64,000 bases of DNA, taken from Sipunculus nudus (lineage: Eukaryota > Annelida > Sipuncula > Golfingiida > Sipunculidae). Where the stretch lies: contig CM049310.1 in the NCBI GenBank assembly GCA_026874595.1, positions 88,667,556-88,731,555 on the forward strand, given 5' to 3'. Within the stretch, counting starts at the first letter, position 1. The number at the start of each line of letters is the position of its first letter. The position numbers were made by a program, and so were the translations under genes. The notes below the pieces were generated by a model. The model searched no databases, was not told where the DNA came from, and saw nothing but the letters and a program-made list of their open reading frames with translations. Below are positions 23,701 through 32,541 of the stretch, in pieces.

Positions 23701-26700
23701 GTGTTCTTTTTATTGTGTGGCGCGGGCGTAACTCGTGTTGTGGCGCCCTCGCCGGGCCGTTTGTTACATAGTATGTTTAATCCGTACTGGTTGAACTCTC
23801 GTTGTCATGTTAGCCTTGGGTTTTCACGCCTGACCGAGGTCACGTGATGAGCTTGGTATGTAGAGATGCAAAGCGCTGTTTTTCCAGAGAATTCCTGAAA
23901 CGCGTGTTTACTGTGTTGTGTGGGATCCCTAAGACTGTTCGAGAAGTGGAAAATTCTCGGCTTGAGATGTGAAGGTATATAAAGGGGTTGTGTTTGAGAA
24001 CCTGGCGGAGAGAGCAGAGCAGATTCCAGCGGACGCAGAAGCGTGTGTCAGTTTCTATGTCCTTATCCGACGAATGCGGCAATTATAGATTTTCTAAGAC
24101 TTTCTCCTGGATTTTATGCATTTGGACTTCAGTTTACTTTCTGGATGTTACAAGAGCTTTACACAGGACTGTCATTCTCCGAGAGTATATATTTAAAGAA
24201 GTTGTGACGGTGTTTGTATCCAGGTACTGTGCACATTGATTATTTTCTGTGTTATTGTATTGACCTGTTGTAATACCGCTGTTTTACTGTATAATTGTAT
24301 TGATTTATTGTATTGTAATGTTAGGGTTGTTTTAAGAATAGATTATAGTTTTTTGTTAACAAAAAACACTGACTTCTTTATTCATTCCCCTAGACATTTC
24401 ACGCTGCCTAGTGTTACAGAATCTCCGTTACAGAATTTTTTGTTTATCACGCATACGTGATCTGTTTATATTAGGTTCCGTAACACTAGCAAATTTTTCA
24501 AGCTTTTATTTTCAAATTTCAGAATTGAACCAAAAAAAAAACACTCACGTTCACATGCTGTGAAAATTAAATCAACAGTACTTACAGGATAAAAAACGTG
24601 CCAAAGTCAAAGTTGGACAAACATTAAGGTACTCATTGTATTTTTATGCTAATAAAATTAAAAAAAAGACACAATTCAGATGTAATTTTGTGTATACAAT
24701 GGAATCTTAATTAAACAAAGTTATATACTTATAAAAAAGTCTCTAGCTTAAAAAATCAGTTAAAGTGTATAAATATTTTCCTGATTTTTACAAAGTCCAG
24801 TATGTTTGGGCCTATAACTTAAAGAAATTACACTCAACGTACTCAATTTCTGGCAAGTATATAGAAAATATAAAGGAGAATACTTCTGGTAAATATCAAG
24901 GAAAAACAGAATTGTGGTTTTAATACTAGGCAGTCCTGAAGTGAGCTAATGGGTTGTTTTTGCAATTTGAGGGTTTTCCTTAATTTTTCGAAGCAAGGAG
25001 CCGCAGATACCAAGTTTTCGGTTTGGTAGGAGATTTTGGGACATCTCTTGGGACATGTATGCCGAATTTAGGATTTGTAGGTCTAACGGTTTCTAAACGT
25101 GCCAGTCTAACGGACGAACGGACGGACGGACGGACGCACGCACGGACGACGGCCAATGGACCACGACTACAGCTCATATAACTTATAGTCAGCTGAGCTA
25201 AAAATCATATGGCAACACGATATGTAAGCATATAAGGATACAAATATGTTGAAATCAACCATATAACCTTTCAGAATATGTTACGTATTTCCAATTTTCC
25301 CATTTTACAAGTTTCATTGCAGCGCCTGGGGACGAGGAGTCAAACAACCAGAGCCGAGTAACGTGCCATACGGTATGTATTGTAACTATAAAATAACTGT
25401 AGTAAACAGGAGGTATTGTACATATAGTAAACGGCTCCTGTGGTCTAGGGAACGAGCACAGAGCTCAAAGCCGAAAAATTGTGGGTTCTTATCTTAGCCG
25501 AGGCTTTGAGATTTCTCTTGTTCGGCCCCACCCAGGATGAGAGCTCTGCAGGCCTACTCTAAAGACTGTGCCCTACGTCCGTTTATTACTCACAAACGAG
25601 TGCGCCTCTCGCGGGTTTCTCGGTAGTATAACATATTCGGAAAGATTACACACCCTGGGTCTGTATACAACTTTTGCAGGTGCGATAACGTTTTCTTGTG
25701 CGTTATTGACACGAGGGAAAATTATATGAGACCAAATAAATCTACATACTCAACAACTATCTTCATAAAATAATCGTATGCATTTCTTGCGTAAGTGCAA
25801 CTGACTTTGTCAGGTGATGATGTTGTTTTCACCATCGAAATATTTTGCACATTCCAATATCTCCTGGAATATAAATTTGGCTAGACTTTTTATTAAGTTT
25901 ATGCAGTTCAAATGGAAGATACTAGGCTGCTTAGATATTGATTTGGAACACATGGTAAAACCTTTATAATGCAGATACCCTTAGTTACTGGGCTTACCTG
26001 TTCACCTTATAGAGGTGCCCACTACGTGCAGACACGGTACTGCAAACACTACCGACTTTACATGTAGAGGTGTCCACATTATGGAGGTGCCAACTTAAAC
26101 TAGAGCTGTCGATGCAGTGAATAAGACGTGTTTTTGCTGTTTCGCTAGTCAAGAGCATCCGTACATAAAATCGCGTTTTATGGATTTTTGCAGCAAACAA
26201 ACACTAAACCCCTGACAGTGCTCCACTGTGATTAATGTTGTAAATGGAAAAACTGGAGTGATTTTTATTTTGATTCTGCTACAAACTTTCAGATTCCCCG
26301 ATGCCGGAACCGGATGGAAACCTGAACATGTATATGTTGCCGGCCGGTCAAGGTGACGCTCAGATCCTACAGTGCCCCGACGGTACCCTGTCAATCATTG
26401 ATTTAGGGCGTGGTTTTAATGAGAATAACCCTAAGTTTTGGCAGCCGGAAGACATCCGAACTTTCCTGTCCGGAAAACTTGACCGGATCCGGAATATCGT
26501 GGTTACCCACAACGACTGGGATCATTATTTTCTCCTCGTTGAAACATTTACCGGCGTTCCACTCCCGGGGGTTGAAAACATGTACATTTCATGCCAACCG
26601 GAGCATATGCACTGGAGGTTACAAGAATGGGTGGAGGGTTCAAATCTACAAGACAAACTGCGAACGTTCAACAATGGCGGAGCTTGCGGACCTAATGGAC

Positions 26701-29700
26701 AATCATGCGGTAACCTTGACCTTTGCCCTGGACATGCGCAGATTACTGCCCCGGTTTTGGCTGTTAATTTGGGGCAGCATTGCCTTGATGGCAACAGGAA
26801 CATGGACTCCATTTTGTTTAAGTTAATCTGGGGTGACGTAAGTGTGTTAATGCCTGGAGATTTCGAGGACGAGACGACAGACTGGGAGGAGCAAGGACCA
26901 CAGAGAGCAGTGAGTGCGAGACTGTGATCTCAAGAATTCTTACATGAAACCCTTTCCCCAATTCCGTGATACTAATTCTAAGTTTAAATGTAATCCTAAC
27001 AAGATTTTTCAAAACTCCTGTATAAAAATATAGGAAAACCTCAAAAGTGCGTCCAAAACCTAAAATCCATATACAATGCCTTAACTTGCATACGAAATCA
27101 AACAATAATGTACACGAATCTTATCCTGTATCCAACGGAAAACATGCTTCAATAGATTGTTAGGGTCTTTATAGAAGTTTCCTTGCACATTAAGTGCTGT
27201 TGAATATCTGTAGTCTGTTGTTGCTTTCATCAGAAAACTGTGGCATTTACATTGTTGCATACTGCTCTGCTAATTCATGTTAACTAACAAATATAAAATA
27301 TTAGTTATCATAAAGATAACTACATTTTTAATATCAATATACAGTTGAACCTGTGTAATAAGACCAAGGATGGTCTTAATAGACAGGCGGTCTTAATAGA
27401 CAGATCTTTTTTCACACAGGTACCATTTGTCACCAGACGCCTGTGACATATTGTATTTAGATATAGGGAGTATGACCAGATAACTGTTTTGCAAGTTTTA
27501 TTAATTATATTTAGAATCCTATATCGTGAGAACCCCAGTTAGGAAAAACACGTGATTCATTCAATGTAAATGTCAAAGCAGTTTAGCAATCAGTAGGCGC
27601 CACCTGCATCCCTATAAGTTTGATATTCATTTCTATATAGCATACACTCGTGAGAACCGATCTTTTATGACGGTCTCAATAGTATCTGTGTCTGGTAGGC
27701 GACGTCTTCTCTGCTAATTTGTTTAGAGTTGTTTACCCATGAAATCATCTCTTGGGGCGTGTCTGCGTGAAGTTTGATGTGTGTTGACAACGGACATCGT
27801 GGATGGAAGTGCTGATTGGCGGAGAAATCTAGCGGAAGTTGTGACGTCTGGATTCTCATATAAGGCGTGAATCCCAGTAATCTTAAAAAAAGCTTGTAGC
27901 GTCACCCGAGTGTGCTTCAAGCGGCTGGTGTGCTATCTTCTCTTTGTCCAGATGGGCGATCGTCCGTGGTTATTGACAGTCTACGCCTGAGGAGGCAAAC
28001 TAGTTGATACTTGATCTGTGGACACCTTGATCGTTGGATCGAGATGACAGGTATAGACGTTGACTTCATCCTGTTAGTTGATTTGCTGATGCGCGAACAA
28101 TATTTGAACTGTTGCAGCAAGGATCTCTCTGTATTCTTGAAAGAGAGACAGTGTCGCGATATAGATAGCATGGTGGAGATGGCCGAGAGATATACGGAGG
28201 CCCACGGCTTACACAGTTTTATGACGAATTCCCGTATCGGGGCAGCATGTATCCAAGCCAAGAGATAAAAGTGAGGTAGATCGCGGATCGAGTGATCAGT
28301 CTTTTAAGCCATTGGGAGGTTTTGTTCGTTGCCATGGGAGACAAGCGAGTTGGTCTGGCTCGCGTGTGGGGTCTGAAGTGTAGAAACACAGCGTTCTTTG
28401 TTCTAGATGTTTCAAGTATATTCCTTTAACTTTTGAATTGTTCTTTTGGATTTTCCATGTTCTATTATTTTCGGATGAAACAGCTATAAAAAGGGGCTGT
28501 GTTAAGAGCCGAGTGGGAGAGGAGACCGAAAAATTCCAGCGGACACGGAGGATTATGAATCAGTCTGTGGACCTTTCTGATAATTGATGAACTTAAAGAT
28601 ATTCTTCGAAATTTGTAACGGATTTTATACAGTCTTCAGTTTGCCTATGGAATTATTACCAGAACTTCACTTTTTGATTACAACAGATTGTTTTCGAGAT
28701 TAAATTGGACTATTATTCTCTGAGAAGATTTACGTGAACTGTTCATCTGGATTATGTGTTTTACAGGACTTGTTGAGCTGTGACAGAGGTGGTATCCGGA
28801 ATCAACGCCTAGGATCCGGACACCCTGTACTGTATATTTTATTTGTTATACTGTGTAATTGTATTAATTTAGTGTATTGTAATGTTAGGATTGTTTAAGA
28901 ATAAATTATGGTTATTTGTTGACAAAAACTACTGACTTCTTTATTCATTCCCCTAGATATTTCACGCTGCCGAGTGTTACAGAATCTGATTTTTTATCTT
29001 CAAAACAAAATTTATGCTCGTCACGACTACGTGATCTGTTGTTATAAGGTTCCGTAACATTCTGCGTTGCTTTATATGCAATGGTTTAAGGTCATAAGGT
29101 CATAATGTAAGCAGACAAGTGCCAGATCTGTTCCCAGGTCTACTCCATAAGCAGGACGTTCAGCTGTTTGGTCAACGGGGGTGTAAGTCTAGTGATAGTC
29201 AGGGGGCTAGACCGAAGCCGAAGCCTGAGTCTTTTTCAAAGGTCGTTACGGAATCGGAGTCGGCAACCGGCGGTCCAGTTAATCTGGATTCGGATTAACA
29301 GACACAGTCATTTGGATACACTGCTCTAGATGAGGGGGCAGCTCATAACCCGTTTGTGAGGGTTTAGTCAACGGCAGCCAAGGCAGCCAAGGTGTTATGC
29401 GATTCCGGTTGTTCTTCAGCGTGAGTCCGGACCAGTTCACCGAACATAACATTGTGTGTCGTTTGTTTTACGGATTGGTTAGACGTTTCCCTTTATGTGT
29501 TGAGGTATAGGGAATAGACCAGATAATTGTTTTGCAAGTTTTATTAATTTATGTAGTACCATGTTACCCATTAGCGTGAGAAAAGGAAGAACACCTGATT
29601 CATTAAATGTAAATTTCAAAGCATATTAGCAATCAGTAGGCGCCACCTGCATCCTTTGATGTTCAATTCTATATAGCATAGACTCGTGAGAACAGATTTT

Positions 29701-32498
29701 TATGACGGTCTCCATAGTATACGGCACCCCCCCCCCCCCCACATCCAAGATCTGAAAGTAAACAAATTATTTGTTATTTTATATTTTTTGTTATCTAATG
29801 ACTGTCTTAGAGTTTTTCTTAGGGTGTGTTAATGTCTGGTCTGCCTGTTATTTTGACTGACTGAAAAGAACCTGGAAGTTCAAGACCCAGCGGTTTGACA
29901 CCATTATTATTTTATATATTATGTTATCTGTTTTAACTGTGCATATCATGTTAAAAGTTTCTCATTAACCTAATTCTAGGTGGTAGATTATTACGGGGCA
30001 CAGATGCAGTCAACGGTGTATAAGATCTCTCACCACGGAGCCAGCAGACTCGCCAACAAGCCTTTCTTCAGGGAAGCCATTCAGCCAAAAGCCGTCTTTG
30101 CTTGCGCCAATCCTGAGTACAGCAACTACCGACATCCACGGTGTATAACTGTGGAAGGATTCACGTTAGTATGCCCTCAGATGAATGCATTTTATAAACT
30201 AGAAATATAGTCGGAGACTACACATATACCTCCGCCATGATCTATGGAAACTAGAGAGTGCTCAGAGAGCGCAGACCTCCGCCAAGGCAACTCATTCCCC
30301 CATATGTCATTGTCAGAAATGCAACATTTTCCCTTAAAAATTGCTTCCATGCTGCACGTTGATTTACTAACTCCTTTCAGGGAAATGGAGTGACCTCAGT
30401 GTTCCGTGTGATGTTACGTCTGTGACGTCACGACACGCACTCCATTGATGACAATATTGTCATGTACTATGTCCCCTTATAAACCCAATAAAACACCCAT
30501 TCCGGGGTTATTAATGCATGAATCCCCCCCACCCCAATATGATCAATTATTCCTTAACTTTTTTGAGTAATATTGCCAACCGACACACATACAAACCAAC
30601 ACCAGCAAAAACATAGCCAACGCCGCTTTGCGGAGGTAATTAATGTGAGCCACAGAGACTAGACAATGTACGTCACGGTCAATCAGCTCCATGGTAGTAT
30701 CACAGGTGACCCCTAGCAAACAGGCGGGCCATAATACAAACATATAGACCTTAACGAATATAAAGAAATTGTCCTCCCTGTAAGAGGACATCCATGTTTG
30801 CTCAACACAACGAGTTAGAGATGTATTGTGATGAGGCGACATCTATTAGCAGCAAAGGAAATTAAACTGTATATTTGCCCACTGTCAGGTCCGCCACGAG
30901 AAGGCACGCTCTTTACACAGCGCTTTAACTATAGGCCTAGTACCTATAAGGTACCTATAAAATTATCTTCTAAAATGGTGAAACCAGGGATTTGTTAAAA
31001 ATGGGAGGGGGGGGGGGATAAGCGGAGTTTTAAGATACATGCAGGTGAACCCGTTTTGCTCGCAGTGTTTATATATTTAAATATAAAATGACAAATTAAC
31101 GCTGGTAATATTTTGTACGGCTGCATATTGGCACGCTTCGGACACATTTTGAGGTTAAAAACGTAATACAATCAACAGAACAAGAAAAGCTGCAGATCGT
31201 ATTATTGGTACAGACCTTGATTACTTCGAATGTGTGTATAATAAAAAAGTACAGAGGAAGTTTACATTTTGGATGAGACAAACAGATTGCTTAAACTTTG
31301 AAGACAGATTCATTCAATTATTTAAAAAAAATCGCTTTAGCGACTCTATCATGCCTAAAGCAGTGTGTTTGTTCAATAAGCATGTAATGTGTTAATATTT
31401 ATTTTATTGTTGTATATCATACGCTTTTTTATTTACTCAGTGTGATTTTTCTTAATTTTGCTATGTCTCAGTTGTTTGACATCCAAATTCCTCATTTGCA
31501 ATAAATGATATCTTATGTTATCTTATTCACCTTTTTTTAAGTCCTCATCAAGCCCCTCTTTCTTCTTGTTTCAGTTCTTTGTGCCGTCCCGAGGAGACCA
31601 ATACCGGAAGTAGCGAATATTGCGGGGAACACACGCATCCGAGTTTGCCGGTTAACCAACGCGTGCAGTCAACCTACACCTGCGGGGGGTCGTAAGTGTT
31701 TAAGTGTATACTGTAAGCTTATTCAGTGGCGGATCCTGAGGGGTTGGGTGGGGAGGAAGGGGCACCAGGGTTTAGGGTTTTAAACCAATTTTGGACTCTC
31801 TCAATTGGGACGTGAGGACATTTTTAATGATTTCTTGGATTTTACCCTCCCCTTTCCAAAATTATGGATCCGCTAGATTACAGCTGGGGTTTGTGGGATT
31901 TAAATATAATGCCGATAATTTATCGGGGCTTCTACTTGCACAGATGGGGTGACAGCAAGAAACGTTGCTAGGCAAATTACATAAATATAGTTTTTTTGTG
32001 GTATGGACTTCACGGAATAAGGAATATTTCATACGTAGGCGCATATAAAATGTGAACAGATAGTGTTTCCTCGAAATGTAATAAATTTTTATTTTAATGT
32101 TGAACAGTTGAGACAGGTAGTCCCGACTGTTCAACGGTGCCTAACTGGGTGAGGTTCGTTTTCTGTAGATGCGACCTCTGGTGGAGGGGTGGCGCTGAGC
32201 CAATACTTTTATTCAATAATATTAAAAAAATACATTAAGTAAATAACAACAATATAGGTTTACAAAAGCTCAGTTGAATTAGATATATCATAACACTATT
32301 ACTTGGTATATATTATACCGGTCAAATGTTGGAAACTTGTTTGTTAACAGACTTCCGGACGAGTTTTACACGAGAAACTTCAACCAGCACGCCATCTATA
32401 CGACGACACCAGACACCAACAGCATCAACCTGGTTAAGTTTAGTACAGACGGCACCCGCTGGGGGTTCACTGTCGATGTTCGCCAGCCACCATTTTGA
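11716..32498 (+). CDS. Secreted ComEC-like MBL-fold hydrolase, copy A (6 exons, 388 aa)
   Basis: Join of 11716-11765, 25323-25372, 26293-26909, 29980-30164, 31575-31691 and 32351-32498, all at GT-AG borders and open throughout. Residues 1-18 are a signal peptide (MAILGAKLLLVLTLTSCA). The hydrolase core begins near 44 (MYMLPAGQGDAQI, PDGTLSIIDLG), with the metal motif H106-N-D108-W-D110-H111, MPGD223FED, SHHGA (257-260) and NYRHP (288-292). This set is typical of ComEC/Rec2-type MBL domains, which hydrolyse phosphodiesters or related bonds at two metal ions. Seven cysteines between the middle and C terminus fit an extracellular protein. D108 replaces the second His of HxHxDH; ComEC proteins themselves use HxDxDH, so activity is not excluded. 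Substrate unknown. Confidence 0.85.
12597..14175 (+). repeat. Duplicated 5'-flanking block, copy 2
   Basis: Repeats 7140-8032 plus 11443-11945 without the DIRS element, so it shows the uninterrupted order. It has about 100 bp of its own insert (about 13960-14060, with GGTGCTCGGCCCCCCCTCCT). It contains the dead exon 1 at 13816. Confidence 0.75.
13816..13860 (+). pseudogene. Dead copy of hydrolase exon 1
   Basis: Reads GAAACCATGGCAATACTTGG then TGCCAAACTGCTCTTAGTCT, nearly identical to exon 1 of copy A, but the end (ACGTCATGGTAAG in A) is replaced by TTACCATGATATT. The donor GT is lost, so it cannot splice like the live exon. Confidence 0.75.
14390..14727. other. Intron sequence, short diverged repeat
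   Basis: Starts with a third copy of the GAATATCATTTTTATGTG / TATAAAGCGAATTAAGGAAT unit also found at about 12490 and 12568. The rest is AT-rich with no exon seen. Confidence 0.4.
14728..15500. mobile_element. Pogo/Tigger-like non-autonomous element
   Basis: The left part has repeated GTGTCGAACTCGG, GTGTCGAAGTCG and GTGTTGAACTCGG. The right end, inverted, gives TCATTGTGTCGAAGTCGAAG. Inside are two ~120-bp related units (CTCGAAGTCATGTCGCTTGA and CTCGAGGTCATGCCGCTTTA). There is no transposase frame, so it is a non-autonomous or decayed element. Confidence 0.5.
15525..16360 (+). mobile_element. Solo LTR of the Gmr1-like family
   Basis: 836 bp beginning TGTTAC and ending GTAACA, with a 5-bp target duplication GTATG on both sides (15520-15524 and 16361-16365). 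It has a TATAAATA box (15805-15812) and AATAAA near the R region. It is homologous along its length to the 3' LTR at 23693-24485. An intact duplication around one LTR shows recombination between the two LTRs of a former full element. Confidence 0.9.
16366..17020. other. AT-rich intron sequence with dispersed repeat
   Basis: The part about 16730-16800 (AGCATATGAAAGTTATTTCA) is related to about 42700-42760. No exon is seen. Confidence 0.4.
17021..17990. repeat. Tandem repeats with a GGTGGCGCCACC core
   Basis: Four degenerate units start near 17029, 17313, 17522 and 17795. Each begins GGTAGGTGGCGCCACCTG (or a variant) plus TGGTTTACGAGAAAA and continues with CAAATTTGAGACGAATACCT, GGAGACATGAGCA and GATTGCAGATGGCGCCACCA. 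Period is about 210-285 bp. Related strings lie at 39290, 49960-50150, 51900 and throughout 60.4-62.6 kb. Confidence 0.75.
18450..18486 (+). repeat. 5' LTR remnant with internal deletion
   Basis: Starts TGTTATAGGTGATCTTGTTA, matching the LTR start, and at GGGGCGTAACA passes straight to the LTR end. Intact LTRs carry CGTAAC both near base 35 and at the end, so a deletion between these repeats explains the 37-bp length. Confidence 0.75.
18493..18510 (+). promoter_or_regulatory. Primer-binding site, tRNA-Pro type
   Basis: TGGGGGCTCGTCCGGGAT, 18 bases, six bases after the LTR end. It is the same string as the tRNA-Pro primer-binding site of murine leukaemia virus, so priming by the 3' end of tRNA-Pro is inferred. 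Confidence 0.85.
18652..19684 (+). pseudogene. Gag of the Gmr1-like element, broken
   Basis: The first open part (18652-18888) has an acidic start and helical LEQLSKEQLLRMGQHLELSV. After several stops, GYELVPEAYRQKFRNWEKR and EQTEFARTKEQLFHCW (about 19200-19320) give the capsid signature common in metazoan gypsy gags. A SCAN-like helical region (HLILLEEFERCNNADVKTFL) follows to 19684. At least three stops interrupt it. Confidence 0.7.
20193..20936 (+). pseudogene. Aspartic protease region of the Gmr1-like element
   Basis: ILRDTGSGQTLML contains the retropepsin DTG triad at 20298-20306 with the usual hydrophobic flanks. Downstream (20616-20936) is a linker with SCAVTRSMAKK, similar in style to the protease-to-pol linkers of gypsy elements. 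The frame is interrupted at 20433 and again later. Confidence 0.65.
20940..21877 (+). pseudogene. Integrase of the Gmr1-like element
   Basis: An HHCC zinc motif (MAHEALFFGH, then CKSCHTCQ) is followed by the DDE core: D at 21191-21193 (IIVDCVG), D at 21368-21370 (SDQGSNF) and E at 21476-21478 (GALERFHQ). D and E are 35 residues apart, as in retroviral-type integrases. Stops lie in the zinc domain and at 21584. The part from 21593 (GFSPFELVFGHSVRGPLKLL) is the usual C-terminal region. Confidence 0.85.
21932..22824 (+). pseudogene. Reverse transcriptase of the Gmr1-like element
   Basis: The linker ends NYEHLLSDIPTR. RT motifs then follow: HPYRLNPEKQKYLQDEIQYF, SPCIVAKPGGSYRMCTDYRK, VMPFGMKNSPATFQR and YIDD at 22762-22773. 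Frameshifts or stops near 22260, 22540 and 22634 break the protein. YIDD itself is intact. Confidence 0.85.
22859..23560 (+). pseudogene. RNase H of the Gmr1-like element (pol C terminus)
   Basis: Connection (TFLGHIVGQGQIRPDDAK, MRFLGMVEYYRKFCPNF) leads to RNase H with LAVDASYTAAGAVL, EKECLALILAL, FSDHNPLTF and GKDNVLADCLSR, so all four acidic positions are present. One in-frame stop lies at 23369-23371. The final stop is at 23558-23560, with no integrase after it. Confidence 0.85.
23680..23692 (+). promoter_or_regulatory. Polypurine tract
   Basis: ACAGGAGGGGGAG lies immediately 5' of the 3' LTR, where plus-strand priming occurs in LTR retrotransposons. Confidence 0.75.
23693..24485 (+). repeat. 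3' LTR of the Gmr1-like element
   Basis: 793 bp, TGTTAC to GTAACA. TATATAAAG at 23976-23984 is a promoter element, and AAGAATAGATTATAG sits where other copies have AATAAA. The last 140 bp (TTCATTCCCCTAGACATTTC, GGTTCCGTAACA) are shared with the LTRs ending at 16360, 29059, 45541 and 63413. Confidence 0.9.
24490..25200. repeat. Dispersed repeat ending in GACGGACGG array and hairpin
   Basis: Shares CAAAGTTGGACAAACATTAA-type sequence with about 43600-43720 and, inverted, 46860-46910. Ends with GGACGGACGGACGGACGCAC, then AGCTCATATAACTTATAGTC and AGCTGAGCTAAAAA, the terminal hairpin of a family also seen at 36315, 39760 and 62555. Confidence 0.6.
25323..25372 (+). CDS. Hydrolase A exon 2
   Basis: 50 nt between TTGCAG and GTATGT, phases 2 and 1. 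It encodes the region after signal cleavage, GRGVKQPEP, which copy B repeats with changes only at both ends. No ORF finder would show it; the paralogous exon at 42111-42160 proves the frame. Confidence 0.8.
25431..25690 (+). repeat. tRNA-derived SINE, copy 3
   Basis: CTCCTGTGGTCTAGG (A-box region), AGCTCAAAGCCG, a weakened B box GTGGGTTCTTATC, then GGCCCCACCCAGGATGAGAG and CTCTGCAGGC. It lies 58 bp after exon 2 of hydrolase A, as copy 4 lies after exon 2 of hydrolase B. Confidence 0.7.
26293..26909 (+). CDS. Hydrolase A exon 3: MBL core
   Basis: 617 nt from TTTCAG to GCA|GTGAGT. Encodes residues 34-239: GQGDAQI, IIDLGRG, THNDWDH (26505-26525), a Cys-rich loop (ACGPNGQSCGNLDLC) and VLMPGDFED. 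By hand count it differs from copy B at 33 of 203 residues after the common MPEP. Confidence 0.85.
27345..27420. repeat. Transposon-terminus-like repeat
   Basis: ACAGTTGAACCTGTGTAATA then AGACC and GGTCTTAATAGACAG. A close relative is in the equivalent intron of copy B (49090-49250). Strings of the type CAGTnGAACCTnTnTAAnA are common at DNA-transposon ends in invertebrates. Confidence 0.4.
27462..27690 (+). repeat. Direct repeat, left copy (flanks nested gypsy debris)
   Basis: About 225 bp with GACCAGATAACTGTTTTGCA, CAATCAGTAGGCGCCACCTG, TATAGCATACACTCGTGAGA and ATGACGGTCTC, matched in the same order by 29510-29735. Confidence 0.75.
28011..28378 (+). pseudogene. Gypsy-type gag fragment, left half
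   Basis: The open frame 28011-28268 encodes LMREQYLNCCSKDLSVFLKE then RQCRDIDSMVEMAERYTEAHG, the SCAN-like capsid C-terminal region of metazoan gypsy gags. It differs from the gag at 19340-19490, so it is another family. It is cut at about 28378 by an LTR of the Gmr1-like family and resumes at 29061. Confidence 0.65.
28379..29059 (+). mobile_element. 5'-truncated LTR, Gmr1-like family (divergent)
   Basis: From about ACACAGCGTTCTTTGTTCT (shared with 62875-62893), through CTATAAAAAGGGGCTGTGT, GATTCCAGCGGACA-like text, AAGAATAAATTATGG and TTCATTCCCCTAGATATTTC to GGTTCCGTAACA at 29059. The LTR start is missing. Confidence 0.75.
29061..29440 (+). pseudogene. Gypsy-type gag end and protease start, right half
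   Basis: TGCTTTATATGCAATGGTTT encodes CFICNG, the first half of a zinc knuckle, followed by Cys/His remnants. Further on, AKVLCDSGCSSA (about 29385-29420) is a retropepsin-like start with DSG. Frames are broken. It continues the gag at 28011. Confidence 0.5.
29510..29735 (+). repeat. Direct repeat, right copy
   Basis: Matches 27462-27690 in order (GACCAGATAATTGTTTTGCA, CAATCAGTAGGCGCCACCTG, ATGACGGTCTC) and ends at a C(14) run (about 29727). Confidence 0.75.
29980..30164 (+). CDS. Hydrolase A exon 4: HHGA motif
   Basis: 185 nt, TTCTAG to AC|GTTAGT. Encodes residues 240-300 with YKISHHGASRLA and ANPEYSNYRHPRC, matching ComEC-type motifs after the GD. The donor GTTAGT is weaker than the GTAAGT of copy B. 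Confidence 0.85.
30170..31574. other. Intron 4 of hydrolase A
   Basis: The part from about 30830 (GAGGCGACATCTATTAGCAG) is homologous to intron 4 of copy B at about 53040. A poly-G run lies at 31008-31017. No exon is seen. Confidence 0.6.
31575..31691 (+). CDS. Hydrolase A exon 5
   Basis: 117 nt, TTTCAG to TC|GTAAGT. Encodes residues 302-339 with three cysteines: LCRPEETN, EYCGEHTHP and QSTYTCGG. It belongs to a C-terminal extension beyond the MBL core. Confidence 0.8.
32351..32498 (+). CDS. Hydrolase A exon 6: C-terminal module and stop
   Basis: 148 nt after TTAACAG. Encodes NQHAIYTTTPDTN and INLVKFSTDGTRWGFTVD, the best conserved stretch between the two copies, then stop TGA at 32496-32498. 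Confidence 0.85.
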
Positions 32499-32535
32499 TT
32501 GGAATATACCACCATAGCGTGTCTGAGGACATCAG

Positions 32536-32541
32536 AATAAA
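32536..32541 (+). terminator. Polyadenylation signal of hydrolase A
   Basis: AATAAA 38 bp after the stop, in CAGAATAAAATTGTCA; the same context (GAGAATAAAATTGTCA) follows copy B. Confidence 0.75.

Larger units (their letters stand above)
18450..24485 (+). mobile_element. Gmr1-like Ty3/gypsy retrotransposon (INT before RT), degenerate
   Basis: Order: 5' LTR remnant (18450-18486), primer-binding site, gag, protease, integrase, reverse transcriptase, RNase H, polypurine tract, 3' LTR (23693-24485). Ty3/gypsy elements normally place integrase last; here RNase H ends at 23560 and is followed only by the polypurine tract and LTR. Integrase upstream of RT in a gypsy-type element defines the Gmr1 group. 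A CTAG match flanks the element (18446-18449 and 24486-24489), so it is a single insertion. Many stops and frameshifts make it inactive. It lies in sense orientation in intron 1 of hydrolase A. Confidence 0.85.

Noticed and set aside
26301-26927. A single-exon hydrolase ending at 26927 (and 48549 in copy B)
   Set aside because: The last codons lie beyond donors GTGAGT and GTTAGT at the same place in both copies, and the HHGA and NYRHP motifs needed by the fold are in the next exon.
28011-28268. A host gene for an 85-residue protein
   Set aside because: The protein matches the SCAN-like capsid region of gypsy gag, and zinc-knuckle and protease remnants follow after the LTR insertion.
27462-29735. 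A full LTR element with the 225-bp direct repeats as its LTRs
   Set aside because: The repeats do not have TG...CA ends, and no primer site or polypurine tract was found next to them.
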